Source of the DNA: Rhizobium tropici CIAT 899
GTDB taxonomy: Bacteria; Pseudomonadota; Alphaproteobacteria; Rhizobiales; Rhizobiaceae
Length of the DNA stretch: 64,000 nt
Assembly: GCF_000330885.1 (NCBI RefSeq)
Contig: NC_020059.1
Span: forward strand, 2,965,001 to 3,029,000
Direction of reading: 5' to 3'
Numbering within the stretch: position 1 is the stretch's first letter; each line of letters starts with the position of its first letter. This document shows positions 1-7,851 of the stretch, piece after piece. A program made the translations under genes and the position numbers. Under the pieces are notes generated by a model, which was not told where the DNA came from, did not search any database, and worked only from the letters and a program-made list of their open reading frames with translations.

Positions 1-498
1 CGCCATGGCGCCGACAGACGCCAGACCCAGACCGAAGGCGAGCGTAACGAAAGCGATGACGCGGGTGATGTCGTCAGGCGACAGCCCGAGCCGGGTATAT
101 GCGCGGTAGCGGATCGCGCCGGCGCTGAGTGCGCCGAAGCCGGCGGTATTGCCGACCGCATAGGCGCTGAAGGAGGTCAGCGCGACATGCGGAAACGGCA
201 GCCGCTTGCCGATATATTCGAGCGCATTCTGGTCATAGAAGATCAGGGAGGCGAAACTCAGGCCAGTAAACAGCAGCGCCAGCAGCACCGAGGAGATCTT
301 CGTCGTCGTCAGGGCATGGACGACGTCATCATAGCGCACCTCGGTCGTCAGGTCGTAGATCGCATAGGCGGCGATGCAGAAGACGGCGACTGTAAGAACG
401 GCGACAATCAGTGCGCGATAGCGGTTCAACAGACCGACGATACCGCCACGCTCTTCCAATTCCTCATCGGCACTTTCCAGATCGATTGGGCTCGACAT
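1..498 (-). CDS. mprF: MprF/LpiA-type lysylphosphatidylglycerol flippase/synthetase, N-terminal part
   Basis: Only the first 166 codons lie in the window; the rest runs off the left edge. The protein starts MSSPIDLESADEELEERG, an acidic cytoplasmic head, followed by hydrophobic segments at about residues 30-48 and 68-88. The stretch GNTAGFGALSAGAIRYR is typical of the flippase half of MprF. Family members move, and usually also make, lysyl-phosphatidylglycerol in the inner membrane, which lowers surface charge; in Rhizobium the gene is known as lpiA and responds to acid. Whether the C-terminal synthetase domain is present cannot be seen. A stand-alone UPF0104 flippase is the alternative. Confidence 0.75.
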   Translation of the reverse strand, partial: MSSPIDLESADEELEERGGIVGLLNRYRALIVAVLTVAVFCIAAYAIYDLTTEVRYDDVVHALTTTKISSVLLALLFTGLSFASLIFYDQNALEYIGKRLPFPHVALTSFSAYAVGNTAGFGALSAGAIRYRAYTRLGLSPDDITRVIAFVTLAFGLGLASVGAMA

Positions 499-967
499 GC
501 TCTACCTGTTTATAGTGATCTTCGCCGGTTCCGACTGTCCGGATATTCAGTAACATCGACGACGCGTCTTCGAGTTGCCCTATACACTTCTTTCGACAAG
601 CCCGTTGTGACGCGCGCTCCATCGTTCTGAATTTAGGCAATTTTGGCGCAGGCCCCGTCCCGCCAGCAATGAATCTCTTATTATTTAAAGGATTTTGTCA
701 TTCACCCGGCTTTTGGGCTTATCCACACACAAAAGTGATATTCCCATCCCATCCTGAGCGCCCCCACCGCCAATACCGCCCTTCTTCCGATTGTCCGAAG
801 CCTACTACAACGTGAGATGGATATCCATCGCACGGTATCAACCGCCCTCCCCAGTAGCAGAATCCGGAAACAGATAGGCCCGGCACCGAAATCGGCACCG
901 GGCCACTGACCGATAGCCAGGAAAGGGATCGAGACGATAGTGACCGGCGATACGGGTTTGCCGGAAC
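499..967. other. intergenic region upstream of mprF
   Basis: No credible gene. It holds the mprF leader and promoter region (AT-rich around 675-700) and, at 877-904, a strong hairpin (GGCCCGG / CCGGGCC with an inner CCG/CGG stem) that lies 64 bases past the stop of the SRPBCC gene and may end its transcript, although no clear T-run follows on the minus strand. Confidence 0.5.
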
Positions 968-1450
968 TCAGCGATCCGGCGCCTCCGCCGGCTCGCCGCG
1001 CATCTCGCTGAGGAAGAACCCTTCGCGCAGATTGATCCCGTATTCGACGAAGGCTTTCATGCAGCAGAGCATCTGCGTCCAGCCCTCGCAGTTCAGATAG
1101 GTGCCGCGACGGCCGGCCTCGTCCTCGCGCCAGCCGCTTTCTTCGATGATGACAAGCGTGCCGCCATCCTCCAGCGCATCGAAGGTCATCTCCACTTTGG
1201 TTCTATAACGGACGCCGTCCTCGCCGGTGCCGCCGTCCCAGTGAAAGACGATGCGCTTGTTGGCCTCCACCTCATTGACCTCGACGGGGGCGTTCTTCCA
1301 CCAGATGACGGTCGTTCCCGCCACCAGGGGCGCGCTCGCCCCGCCGACGGTGGTGAAGTAGCTCGAAAGCTTCTTCGGGTTGACGACAGCATCGAAGACT
1401 TCATCCACCTTGCGGCCGATCCGTCCTGAAATCCGAACATTCAATGTCAT
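968..1450 (-). CDS. SRPBCC / AHSA1-domain protein
   Basis: A 160-residue single-domain protein of the START-like SRPBCC fold (Activator of Hsp90 ATPase 1 homologue family). The N-terminal pattern RKVDEVFDAVVNPKKL and the central FHWDGG and C-terminal GW-Q-ML segments are typical of this lipid- or ligand-binding cavity family. Such genes are usually paired with a small ArsR regulator, as here: the regulator is divergent with a 74-bp shared promoter. The ligand is unknown. The family does not by itself indicate a chaperone role in bacteria. Confidence 0.85.
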   Translation of the reverse strand: MTLNVRISGRIGRKVDEVFDAVVNPKKLSSYFTTVGGASAPLVAGTTVIWWKNAPVEVNEVEANKRIVFHWDGGTGEDGVRYRTKVEMTFDALEDGGTLVIIEESGWREDEAGRRGTYLNCEGWTQMLCCMKAFVEYGINLREGFFLSEMRGEPAEAPDR

Positions 1451-1508
1451 GGCATCTCCTCCATTATTTTGTCTGTCGTTATCGCTCCATTGCGAATGGC
1501 CCCATTAT

Positions 1509-1524
1509 GTTATAAAAATATAAC
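1509..1524. promoter_or_regulatory. palindromic operator candidate between SRPBCC gene and ArsR gene
   Basis: GTTATA-AAAA-TATAAC is a perfect inverted repeat (1509-1514 and 1519-1524) that ends directly against the GTG start of the ArsR regulator at 1525. Its size and A/T-rich symmetry fit an ArsR-family operator, so autoregulation and control of the divergent SRPBCC gene are likely by inference. Confidence 0.6.
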
Positions 1525-1848
1525 GTGTCAAACGAATCGGATAGCGACCTCATTTTCAAGGCCCTTGCGCATCGGCGGCGGCGCGAAATCCTGGACATGC
1601 TCAAGGATGCACCGCGCACGACGGGCTCGCTCTGCGAAGCTTTCGCGGATATGGACCGCTGCACCGTGATGCAGCATCTGAGAGTGCTGGAAGAAGCTGA
1701 TCTCGTGATTGCCAAGAAGGATGGTCGCGAGCGCTGGAACCATCTGAATAGCCTGCCGATCAAGCAGATCCATGATCGCTGGATCAGCGCCTATGCCGGC
1801 CATGCCCTCTCCATCCTCGATCAGCTGAAGAACGATCTGGAGAGCTAA
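1525..1848 (+). CDS. ArsR/SmtB-family winged-helix regulator
   Basis: A 107-residue winged helix-turn-helix protein. The N-terminal FKALAHRRRREILDML and the recognition-helix region CTVMQHLRVLEEADLV are standard for ArsR regulators; there are no clustered cysteines of the ELCV(C/G)D type, so a metal sensor is unlikely. The GTG at 1525 is the only start that keeps the first helix complete. No Shine-Dalgarno is visible before it because the palindrome occupies that space, so the mRNA may be leaderless. It is divergent from the SRPBCC gene and is its probable repressor. Confidence 0.85.
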   Translation: MSNESDSDLIFKALAHRRRREILDMLKDAPRTTGSLCEAFADMDRCTVMQHLRVLEEADLVIAKKDGRERWNHLNSLPIKQIHDRWISAYAGHALSILDQLKNDLES

Positions 1849-1878
1849 AAAAGACGGTTGGGTTCGCAGAAAGCCGGA

Positions 1879-2742
1879 TTACGCTGCGCTGGCACCGCCC
1901 AACAGACGTTTCAGCCCGTCGCTCGTCCCGTCTTCTTCGAGCGGCGTATAAACGACCAGCTTCATGTCGGCACGGTCCATGACGGCAAGCGCGGTATATT
2001 CGAATGTCATCAAGCCGCCCTCGGGATGGCGCAGACGCTTGTGACCCGTCAGCGGCCGCAGCACATCCTGCCTCGGCCACCAGGCGCGAAATTCGGGGCT
2101 CGCCTGCATCAAGGTAGCGATCAGCCGCTGGAAATCAGGATCACCGGCGTAACGGGCACTGTCGACGCGAAACATCGCCAGCGAATTCGCCGCCACGATC
2201 TCCCAATCGACAAGAAGCTGCCGGTGGGCAGGGTCGGTAAATACCCGATGGACGCTGTTGCGGGCATCCCCTTGCAGCAGGGCATAATCACCGAAAACTG
2301 CAACAGCTGCGGCATTCCAGGCCAGCACATCCCAGCGGCGGCCGAGAACATAGGCCGGCTGGCCAGCAAGGCTTGCAAGCATGCGCACTAGCGCATCCGG
2401 CACTTCCTCAGGCCCGCGCGACGGGGTGTCAACAGATGGCCGATCACTTAGCGTAAAGAGATGCCGCCGCTCGACCGGATCGAGCCGCAGTGCGTCGGCC
2501 AGCGCCGATAGAACCTCTGCGGAGGGACGAACGTCCCGCCCCTGCTCCAGCCAAGTGTACCAGGTGGTACCGACACCGGCCAGCAGCGCCACTTCCTCGC
2601 GCCTGAGCCCTGGCGTGCGTCGCCGGAACCCTTCCGGAAGCCCGACCTTGGCGGGCGTCAGCTTTTCCCGGCGGGAGCGCAGAAAGGCGCCGAACTCGCG
2701 ACGCCTGGCTTCGAGAATGATCTGGCTCTGATTGATGGGCAT
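1879..2742 (-). CDS. XRE-family regulator with MmyB-like ligand-binding domain
   Basis: A 287-residue regulator. Residues about 10-80 form an XRE helix-turn-helix (FRRRTPGLRREEVALLAGVG, then TWYTWLEQGRD). The remainder matches the MmyB-like PAS-related domain: ending region GDPDFQRLIATL and a W-P motif near residue 220, with a fatty-acid or related ligand pocket in the family. Regulators of this type are commonly divergent from the short-chain dehydrogenase they control, as seen here with a 101-bp shared promoter region. Confidence 0.88.
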   Translation of the reverse strand: MPINQSQIILEARRREFGAFLRSRREKLTPAKVGLPEGFRRRTPGLRREEVALLAGVGTTWYTWLEQGRDVRPSAEVLSALADALRLDPVERRHLFTLSDRPSVDTPSRGPEEVPDALVRMLASLAGQPAYVLGRRWDVLAWNAAAVAVFGDYALLQGDARNSVHRVFTDPAHRQLLVDWEIVAANSLAMFRVDSARYAGDPDFQRLIATLMQASPEFRAWWPRQDVLRPLTGHKRLRHPEGGLMTFEYTALAVMDRADMKLVVYTPLEEDGTSDGLKRLLGGASAA

Positions 2743-2745
2743 GCT

Positions 2746-2754
2746 CTATCATAG
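2746..2754. promoter_or_regulatory. small palindrome in the divergent MmyB-regulator/SDR promoter
   Basis: CTAT-C-ATAG is a perfect short palindrome three bases upstream of the ATG of the XRE regulator. It could be an operator covering its ribosome-binding region; a short site like this can also occur by chance. Confidence 0.3.
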
Positions 2755-2843
2755 CAGGATCAATACTAGGATAAAGTCAGAACTGTTTGCCGCGTCCGCA
2801 AGCTGCCAAATATCATCATGCAGACGACGAGAAGGCGGTTGCT

Positions 2844-3662
2844 ATGGATATGAGCAGCAAAACGATCATGATTACAGGCTCGACGGATGGTGTCGGGCGC
2901 AGGGTTGCGGAACGACTGGCAGCGGCAGGCGCTGGGCTGATCGTTCACGGCCGTGACAAGATCCGCGCGGAAGAACTGGTCTCCCGCATTCAAGATGAGG
3001 GCGGCAAAGCGACCTATTACCTCGCCGACCTTTCCTCACTGGAAGAGGTCCGCACTCTGGCCGACGCCATCGAGCGCGATTACGATCGCCTCGATGTTTT
3101 GATCAACAATGCCGGCATCGGCACCAGTGGCGACGGCACCGGACGCCAGTTAAGCCTAGACGGATACGAGCTGCGTTTCGCGGCGAATTATCTCGCCGGC
3201 TTCCTGCTGACGCGCCGGCTCCTGCCTCTGTTGAAGGCAAGCACTCCCGCCCGCATCGTCAATGTATCTTCCGTCGGCCAGCAACCCATCGACTTCGCCG
3301 ACGTCATGCTGACGCGTGGTTATAGCGGCGTACGTGCCTATTGCCAGAGCAAGCTGGCGCAGATCATGTTCACCTTCGATCTCGCCGAAGAGCTTGCCAG
3401 CTCCGGGGTCACCGCCAACTGCCTGCACCCGGCGACCTATATGGACACGACCATGGTGCGCCAGGCAGGCGTTGCACCGCTAAGCACGGTCGAGCAAGGG
3501 GCCGATGCCATCCTCAATCTGGCCGCCGGCACCGCTGTGGAAGGACACACCGGCCTCTACTACGACGGACTGCGCCCATCGCGCGCCTCTGCCCAAGCCT
3601 ATGACGCAACTGCACGCAGCAACCTGCGAACACTCAGCCAAAGCCTTACCGGCCTGGTCTGA
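2844..3662 (+). CDS. short-chain dehydrogenase/reductase (SDR), retinol-dehydrogenase-like
   Basis: A 272-residue SDR starting MDMSSKTIMITGSTDGVG. The cofactor motif TGSTDGVG (TGxxxGxG) is near residue 10, NNAG near 90, and the catalytic serine and YCQSK (YxxxK) in the usual spacing. The substrate is unknown; plant/animal retinol-dehydrogenase-like SDRs of this layout act on carbonyl compounds with NADP(H). The ATG at 2844 is chosen because GAGAAGG lies 8 bases ahead. It is the first of two SDR genes, divergent from the MmyB-type regulator. Confidence 0.9.
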   Translation: MDMSSKTIMITGSTDGVGRRVAERLAAAGAGLIVHGRDKIRAEELVSRIQDEGGKATYYLADLSSLEEVRTLADAIERDYDRLDVLINNAGIGTSGDGTGRQLSLDGYELRFAANYLAGFLLTRRLLPLLKASTPARIVNVSSVGQQPIDFADVMLTRGYSGVRAYCQSKLAQIMFTFDLAEELASSGVTANCLHPATYMDTTMVRQAGVAPLSTVEQGADAILNLAAGTAVEGHTGLYYDGLRPSRASAQAYDATARSNLRTLSQSLTGLV

Positions 3663-3708
3663 TGCCTTATTCCTTGCCCCCTCCCCAGCCTCTAGAAAGG
3701 AGACAACC

Positions 3709-4425
3709 ATGTCGTCTCAACACGTCGTTATTGTCGGCGGCTCCTCCGGTATCGGTCTTGCGACTGCCGCCCATCTTTTCGAAAAAGGCTATCGCGTCAC
3801 GATCACTGGCCGCGATAACTCGAAACTCCAGGCCGCCGCACAAAGCCTGAACGGCGATTTCACTGCCGTCGCCATGGACGCCGCCGACCTTGCGGGCCTT
3901 GCGCAAGCCTTTGAGGCAATCGGCCCTCTCGATCATCTCGTCCTCGCATTGGGCGGCGGCAATGGCGCCGGACCTTTCGCTACGGTCGATCTTGCCGACG
4001 TCAGGAAAGGTTTCGAGCAGAAGGCGATGGCGCATTTCGCCTGTGCCCAGGCCTGCTTGCCCTATCTGTCGAAGCAAGGCAGCCTCACCTTCGTCTCCGC
4101 CGTATCGGCACAGGCCGCGATGCCCGGCACGGCGGGGCTTGGAGCCATCAATGCCGCCATTGCCGCCTTGGCACCGATTCTCGCCGTCGAGCTCAAGCCG
4201 ATCCGGGTGAACTGCGTTTCACCGGGAGTTGTCGACACGCCCTGGTGGGACTTCCTGAGCGCAGATCAGAAAGAGCCGACATTTGCCGGCTTCGCAGCGC
4301 GCACACCCGTCGGTCGTGTCGGCCAGCCCAAGGAAATAGCCGAAGCCATCGCCTTCCTGATCGGCAACGGCTTTACCAGCGGCCACACGCTGATTTGTGA
4401 CGGCGGCATCCGCCTCGGTCAATAA
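3709..4425 (+). CDS. SDR-family oxidoreductase
   Basis: A 238-residue classical SDR with the Rossmann motif GGSSGIG near residue 10. The usual YxxxK is not obvious: the catalytic region reads VSAVSAQAAMPGTAGLGAINAA, so the tyrosine position appears replaced by leucine/glycine, as in divergent SDRs. The C-terminal SGHTLICDGG is typical. The start has a strong AAAGGAGA six bases upstream. It follows the first SDR by 46 bp and may be co-transcribed. The altered active site makes the reaction uncertain. Confidence 0.87.
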   Translation: MSSQHVVIVGGSSGIGLATAAHLFEKGYRVTITGRDNSKLQAAAQSLNGDFTAVAMDAADLAGLAQAFEAIGPLDHLVLALGGGNGAGPFATVDLADVRKGFEQKAMAHFACAQACLPYLSKQGSLTFVSAVSAQAAMPGTAGLGAINAAIAALAPILAVELKPIRVNCVSPGVVDTPWWDFLSADQKEPTFAGFAARTPVGRVGQPKEIAEAIAFLIGNGFTSGHTLICDGGIRLGQ

Positions 4426-4430
4426 TCTCC

Positions 4431-4462
4431 GCGCGATTGCCGGTATCATCCGGCAATCGCGC
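4431..4462. terminator. bidirectional hairpin terminator between SDR and MarR genes
   Basis: A perfect 13-bp stem, GCGCGATTGCCGG / CCGGCAATCGCGC, with a TATCAT loop, lies between the stops of two convergent genes, 5 bases after one and 2 bases after the other. T-rich sequence follows weakly. Confidence 0.75.
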
Positions 4463-4464
4463 TC

Positions 4465-4902
4465 TCATTCATGGCGGACGCCCGCCTGCAAATGCGTGAG
4501 AATATCGATCAGCTTAGGCGCCATATCGCGAATTTCGACCAGATGGATCGAGCTGAGCCGCTGAAGAACCTCTTCGGACTTTTCGGTCAATTGCAGTGTC
4601 TGCCGGCGCTTGTCCGAGGGATCGGGATGGCGGGTCACATAGTCACCATCGATCAGCCGTCCCACCAGCTCCGTTGCCGTATGCGGCGCAATCAGCAGCT
4701 TTTCCGCCAGCATGCCGATCGTCATGGCTTCGCTCCGATCGTTCCCCTTAATGGCCAGCAGCGCCTGATGCTGTTGCGGCGGCAGGCCTGCCTCATGCGC
4801 GGCCGAGGTGCTGAAATCCATGAACTTGCGCAGAGTGTAGCGCAATGTCGCCAGTGCTTCGTAGTCCGCCTGAGAAAGGGTTTTGTCCAAGCGTCGCACC
4901 AT
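4465..4902 (-). CDS. MarR-family transcriptional regulator
   Basis: A 145-residue winged-helix protein. The central part MTIGMLAEKLLIAPHTATELVGRL followed by the wing HPDPSDKRRQTLQLT (D-x-R-x motif) is diagnostic for MarR. The long N- and C-terminal helices for dimerisation are present. It converges on the second SDR gene and shares its terminator hairpin. Its targets are not evident; the divergent side faces a repeat-filled gap and then the ClC gene. Confidence 0.9.
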   Translation of the reverse strand: MVRRLDKTLSQADYEALATLRYTLRKFMDFSTSAAHEAGLPPQQHQALLAIKGNDRSEAMTIGMLAEKLLIAPHTATELVGRLIDGDYVTRHPDPSDKRRQTLQLTEKSEEVLQRLSSIHLVEIRDMAPKLIDILTHLQAGVRHE

Positions 4903-4935
4903 CAGAAAATCCTCATTGCCGCTGTTCGCGGTCCT

Positions 4936-5037
4936 AAAACATGTCGCGGAAACTATTCAGCGGTTTTGCGGCAATGATAGGCCCTAGATCAAGGACCTAA
5001 GCTGCCGGAAACGAATCTTGGAGATCACGATGCGCTT
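4936..5037. repeat. degenerate rhizobial intergenic repeat (ACATGTCGCG type), copy 1
   Basis: About 100 bp. It shares ACATGTCGCG, CAGCGGTTTTGCG and the terminal GATGCGCTT with the clearer copy at 7328-7430, but the second half is diverged and its palindromes are broken. Confidence 0.5.
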
Positions 5038-5110
5038 CAGTTGATTTATATCGCATTACGATATATCTGCCATCTGGAAGCGGGGAGCGGCTGAAAGACG
5101 GTCGCGCGCT

Positions 5111-5210
5111 TGGAGCATTCCAGGAAAAGTGCGCAGCAGTTTTCCGTCCGGAATGCGTAAAACAGGAAGATAGAGCGCTTTCGCTATTCGAAGAACGGCG
5201 GAAGCGCTCT
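5111..5210. repeat. RIME-like intergenic palindromic element, copy A
   Basis: A 100-bp element made of two palindromes: GCATTCC / GGAATGC enclosing GGAAAA / TTTTCC, then AGAGCGCTTTCG / CGGAAGCGCTCT (11 of 12 paired). It is nearly identical to 48789-48890 over the first 50 bases and related to 13855-13957. It fits the Rhizobium-specific intergenic mosaic elements described in Sinorhizobium. Confidence 0.75.
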
Positions 5211-5227
5211 GGCAAAGAAGGCCCCCA

Positions 5228-7027
5228 ATGCAGGACACTCCGATCCAGTCAAGTCACAGCCACGATTTCTCCGGCGGGGCTTCCCGCAAGGACAATGGCG
5301 ATTTTACCACGGACAAGCGCGTTTTGGTGCTGATTGCCATGGCCCTGGTCGTCGGCACCGGCGGCGCTTTCGCCGCCTGGGTGCTCATCAATCTCATCGC
5401 GCTCGTCAGCAATGCCGTCTGGCTGTTCAAGATCAGCACTGAGCCACTGTCCTTCGCCATGGTGACGCGCTCGCCCTGGATGGTCGCCGCTCCCATTCTC
5501 GGCGGCCTCGTCATCGGCCTGATGGCACGTTACGGCTCGGAGAAAATTCGCGGCCACGGCATTCCGGAAGCCATCGAGGCGATCCTGATCGGCGGCAGCC
5601 GCATGTCGCCGAAAGTGGCGGTGCTGAAGCCGCTGTCATCGGCGATCTCGATCGGTTCCGGCGGTCCATTCGGCGCGGAAGGTCCGATCATCATGACGGG
5701 CGGCGCAATCGGTTCGCTCTTTGCGCAGTTCTTTCATATGAGTGCCGCCGAGAGAAAGACCCTGCTGGTTGCCGGCGCTGCGGCTGGCATGACGGCGGTC
5801 TTCGGCACGCCGATCGCGGCCGTCATGCTTGCCGTCGAATTGCTGTTGTTCGAATGGAAGCCGCGCAGCTTCATTCCGGTCGCGGTCGCAGCCTGCGTTT
5901 CCGTCGTCTGGCGTCCGGTGCTGCTCGGCAGCGGCGCGCTCTTTCCCGCCCATTTCGACATGTCACTCTCCTGGTGGAGTATCGTGCTCGCCGCCGGCCT
6001 CGGCATCGTCTCCGGCCTGCAATCCGGCCTGCTGACGACGCTGCTCTACAAGATCGAGGATGCCTTCGAGAAACTGCCGATCCACTGGATGTGGTGGCCG
6101 GCACTCGGCGGCCTCGTCGTCGGGCTTGGCGGCCTGATCGAGCCGCGTGCCCTTGGCGTCGGCTACGATATAGTCGCCGATCTGCTGCATAGCCACATCA
6201 CCATCGCCGCGGTGCTGGCTATCCTGCTGGTCAAGGCCGGCATCTGGCTTGTGGCGCTGTCCTCGGGCACGTCGGGCGGCGTCCTCGCGCCGCTGCTCAT
6301 CCTCGGCGGTACGCTTGGCTGGCTCGTCGGTCTCATTTTGCCCGGCGATCCCGGTTTCTGGGCGATGCTCGGCATGGCGGCCATGATGGGCGGCACGATG
6401 CGTGCGCCCCTGACGGGCACCTTCTTCGCCGTCGAACTGACGGGGGATATGAGCGCGCTTGTGCCGCTGCTTGCGGCAACGGTCGCGGCTTATGCCGTTA
6501 CTGTGCTGTTGCTGAAGCGATCAATTCTGACCGAAAAGATCGCGCGGCGCGGCCAGCATATCACTCGCGAATACGGCATCGATCCGTTCGAGCTGACCCG
6601 TGCCCGCGATATCATGATCTCCAAGGTAGACACCCTGCCCGCATCCATGCGCCTGTCGGAAGCGCTGACGCAAATGACGGAGCAGCCGGATGCGCACCGC
6701 TTCTATCCCGTCGTCGGCGACAACGATCGCCTTGTGGGCATGATCTCGCGCGCCGACGCGCTGCGCTGGCAGGGCAAGCCGGAGCTCATGGATCAGTCGC
6801 TGTATGACGCGATTTCGGATACATCCCTTCCGGTCGCGCATGCGGAGGATACCGTCGGCCGCGTTGCCGACATCATGATCCAGGCCGATACCGGGCGCGT
6901 TCCCGTCGTTGAGCCGCAAACCGGCCGTCTTGTGGGCTTGATTGCCCGAAAAGATCTGCTGCGTCTGCGCAGCGCGACCAATCGCGCCGAACTCGAACGC
7001 GGCGCCTATCTGCGGTCGAAAGGTTAA
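5228..7027 (+). CDS. ClC-family chloride channel/transporter with CBS domains
   Basis: A 599-residue membrane protein. The ClC selectivity-filter motifs are visible: GSGGPFGAEGP near residue 140 (with the gating glutamate in GAEGP) and SGTSGGVLAP near 350. The segment LLLFEWKPRSF retains the glutamate position linked to proton coupling in ClC exchangers, so H+/Cl- exchange is possible. About ten hydrophobic segments span residues 30-430. Residues about 455-590 form a CBS-domain pair, a regulatory module that binds adenine nucleotides. The N-terminus is hydrophilic. It is preceded by two intergenic repeats and followed convergently by 6S RNA and zapA. Confidence 0.93.
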   Translation: MQDTPIQSSHSHDFSGGASRKDNGDFTTDKRVLVLIAMALVVGTGGAFAAWVLINLIALVSNAVWLFKISTEPLSFAMVTRSPWMVAAPILGGLVIGLMARYGSEKIRGHGIPEAIEAILIGGSRMSPKVAVLKPLSSAISIGSGGPFGAEGPIIMTGGAIGSLFAQFFHMSAAERKTLLVAGAAAGMTAVFGTPIAAVMLAVELLLFEWKPRSFIPVAVAACVSVVWRPVLLGSGALFPAHFDMSLSWWSIVLAAGLGIVSGLQSGLLTTLLYKIEDAFEKLPIHWMWWPALGGLVVGLGGLIEPRALGVGYDIVADLLHSHITIAAVLAILLVKAGIWLVALSSGTSGGVLAPLLILGGTLGWLVGLILPGDPGFWAMLGMAAMMGGTMRAPLTGTFFAVELTGDMSALVPLLAATVAAYAVTVLLLKRSILTEKIARRGQHITREYGIDPFELTRARDIMISKVDTLPASMRLSEALTQMTEQPDAHRFYPVVGDNDRLVGMISRADALRWQGKPELMDQSLYDAISDTSLPVAHAEDTVGRVADIMIQADTGRVPVVEPQTGRLVGLIARKDLLRLRSATNRAELERGAYLRSKG

Positions 7028-7102
7028 GGGGAGGAGGAGTGGCGTCAGCGCGGCGATAGAACTGCGCGGCGCTTTCCTTGACAATCGTCCGGAAAATTGA
7101 AG

Positions 7103-7262
7103 AGCGATCCACGACGACCGATGGATGTTTACGATCCTGGGTGCCTACAAACGTAGGTGGGCACCGTGTGTCCAGGCCCACGGGCCTGGTCAGGGACAGC
7201 TCCCTTTGGATCGAGTATGGCCCCAGGGATTGTGGTTCCTGTCGGGAAGCGCAGACCGCCCG
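7103..7262 (-). ncRNA. ssrS: 6S RNA (alphaproteobacterial type)
   Basis: On the minus strand, about 160 nt starting just after a TATATA -10-like box (7268-7275). It contains blocks I recognise from alphaproteobacterial 6S RNAs: GGAACCACAATCCCTGGGGC and GATCCAAAGGGAGCTGTCCC, the hairpin CCAGGCCC-GT-GGGCCTGG, and a stem GGTGCC...GGCACC. It lies downstream of zapA on the same strand, the conserved position of ssrS. 6S RNA binds sigma-70 holoenzyme and dampens transcription in stationary phase. The ends are estimates. Confidence 0.78.
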
Positions 7263-7264
7263 AA

Positions 7265-7280
7265 CTATATAGAGCGGATT
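7265..7280 (-). promoter_or_regulatory. 6S RNA promoter (-10 region)
   Basis: GCTCTATATAG on the minus strand places a TATATA -10 box about 7 bases before the first 6S block. A good -35 is not evident at 17 bp. Confidence 0.45.
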
Positions 7281-7327
7281 GTGCCGCTGCACCAGAGGGC
7301 CGCATCGGGCATCCGCAGAAATAACTC

Positions 7328-7430
7328 AAAGCATGTCGCGCAAAAGGGAGCAGCGGTTTTGCGATAACGACATGCGTAATATCGAATCTAAAGCGAGAGA
7401 AGCGAGGCTGAAAGCTCGCGATGCGCTTAG
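7328..7430. repeat. rhizobial intergenic repeat (GCATGTCGCG type), copy 2
   Basis: A long hairpin: GCATGTCG / CGACATGC outside CGCAAAA / TTTTGCG, followed by a weaker palindrome ending GCGATGCGCTT. The element runs into the zapA stop codon (7427-7429), so it forms the 3' end of the zapA transcript and probably separates it from 6S RNA. Confidence 0.7.
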
Positions 7431-7804
7431 ACCTGCTCGATGCCCGGCCGCTCCAGGAGCTTCTCAGTGATGCCATGGATGCGTGTCGTCACCTCGTCGA
7501 TCACACTGGCGAGCGTTTCCTCGGCGCGGGCATTGGCAGCGAGCGTCGTATCACGATTGCTGGTGAGGGACTCCAGTTCGGCTTCAAGCGCGGAGACCCG
7601 TCGCGTCAATTCCGATACCTCGTCCATGATCATGATCCCGGCCATGACGGTCAGCCTGAGATCGCCGATTTCACCGAACTGGCTCTTCAAATGCAGGACA
7701 TAGCGGTCGAAACGATTGGCAAGATCCGTCAGATGGTCTTCCTGCCCCTCTTCGCAGGCCATCCGGTAGGCTTTACCATCGATCGTTACCGTTACTTGCG
7801 CCAT
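7427..7804 (-). CDS. zapA: cell division protein ZapA
   Basis: A 125-residue protein beginning MAQVTVTIDGKAYRMACEEG, the conserved ZapA N-terminal domain, then HLTDLANRFD and a C-terminal coiled coil (ELTRRVSALEAELESL, residues about 65-95). ZapA bundles FtsZ filaments at the division ring. Gene order DUF4164-zapA-6S RNA on one strand is the usual rhizobial arrangement. The distance to the upstream DUF4164 gene is 47 bp, so the two are probably an operon. Confidence 0.93.
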   Translation of the reverse strand: MAQVTVTIDGKAYRMACEEGQEDHLTDLANRFDRYVLHLKSQFGEIGDLRLTVMAGIMIMDEVSELTRRVSALEAELESLTSNRDTTLAANARAEETLASVIDEVTTRIHGITEKLLERPGIEQV

Positions 7805-7851
7805 TCGACTTTCCGATCACTGCCGCTCCGGCACGGCTGCCTCCCGAGGGA

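Noticed and set aside
187..630. Reading frame over the mprF start
   Set aside because: It runs antisense to mprF and its sequence shows no protein-like pattern.
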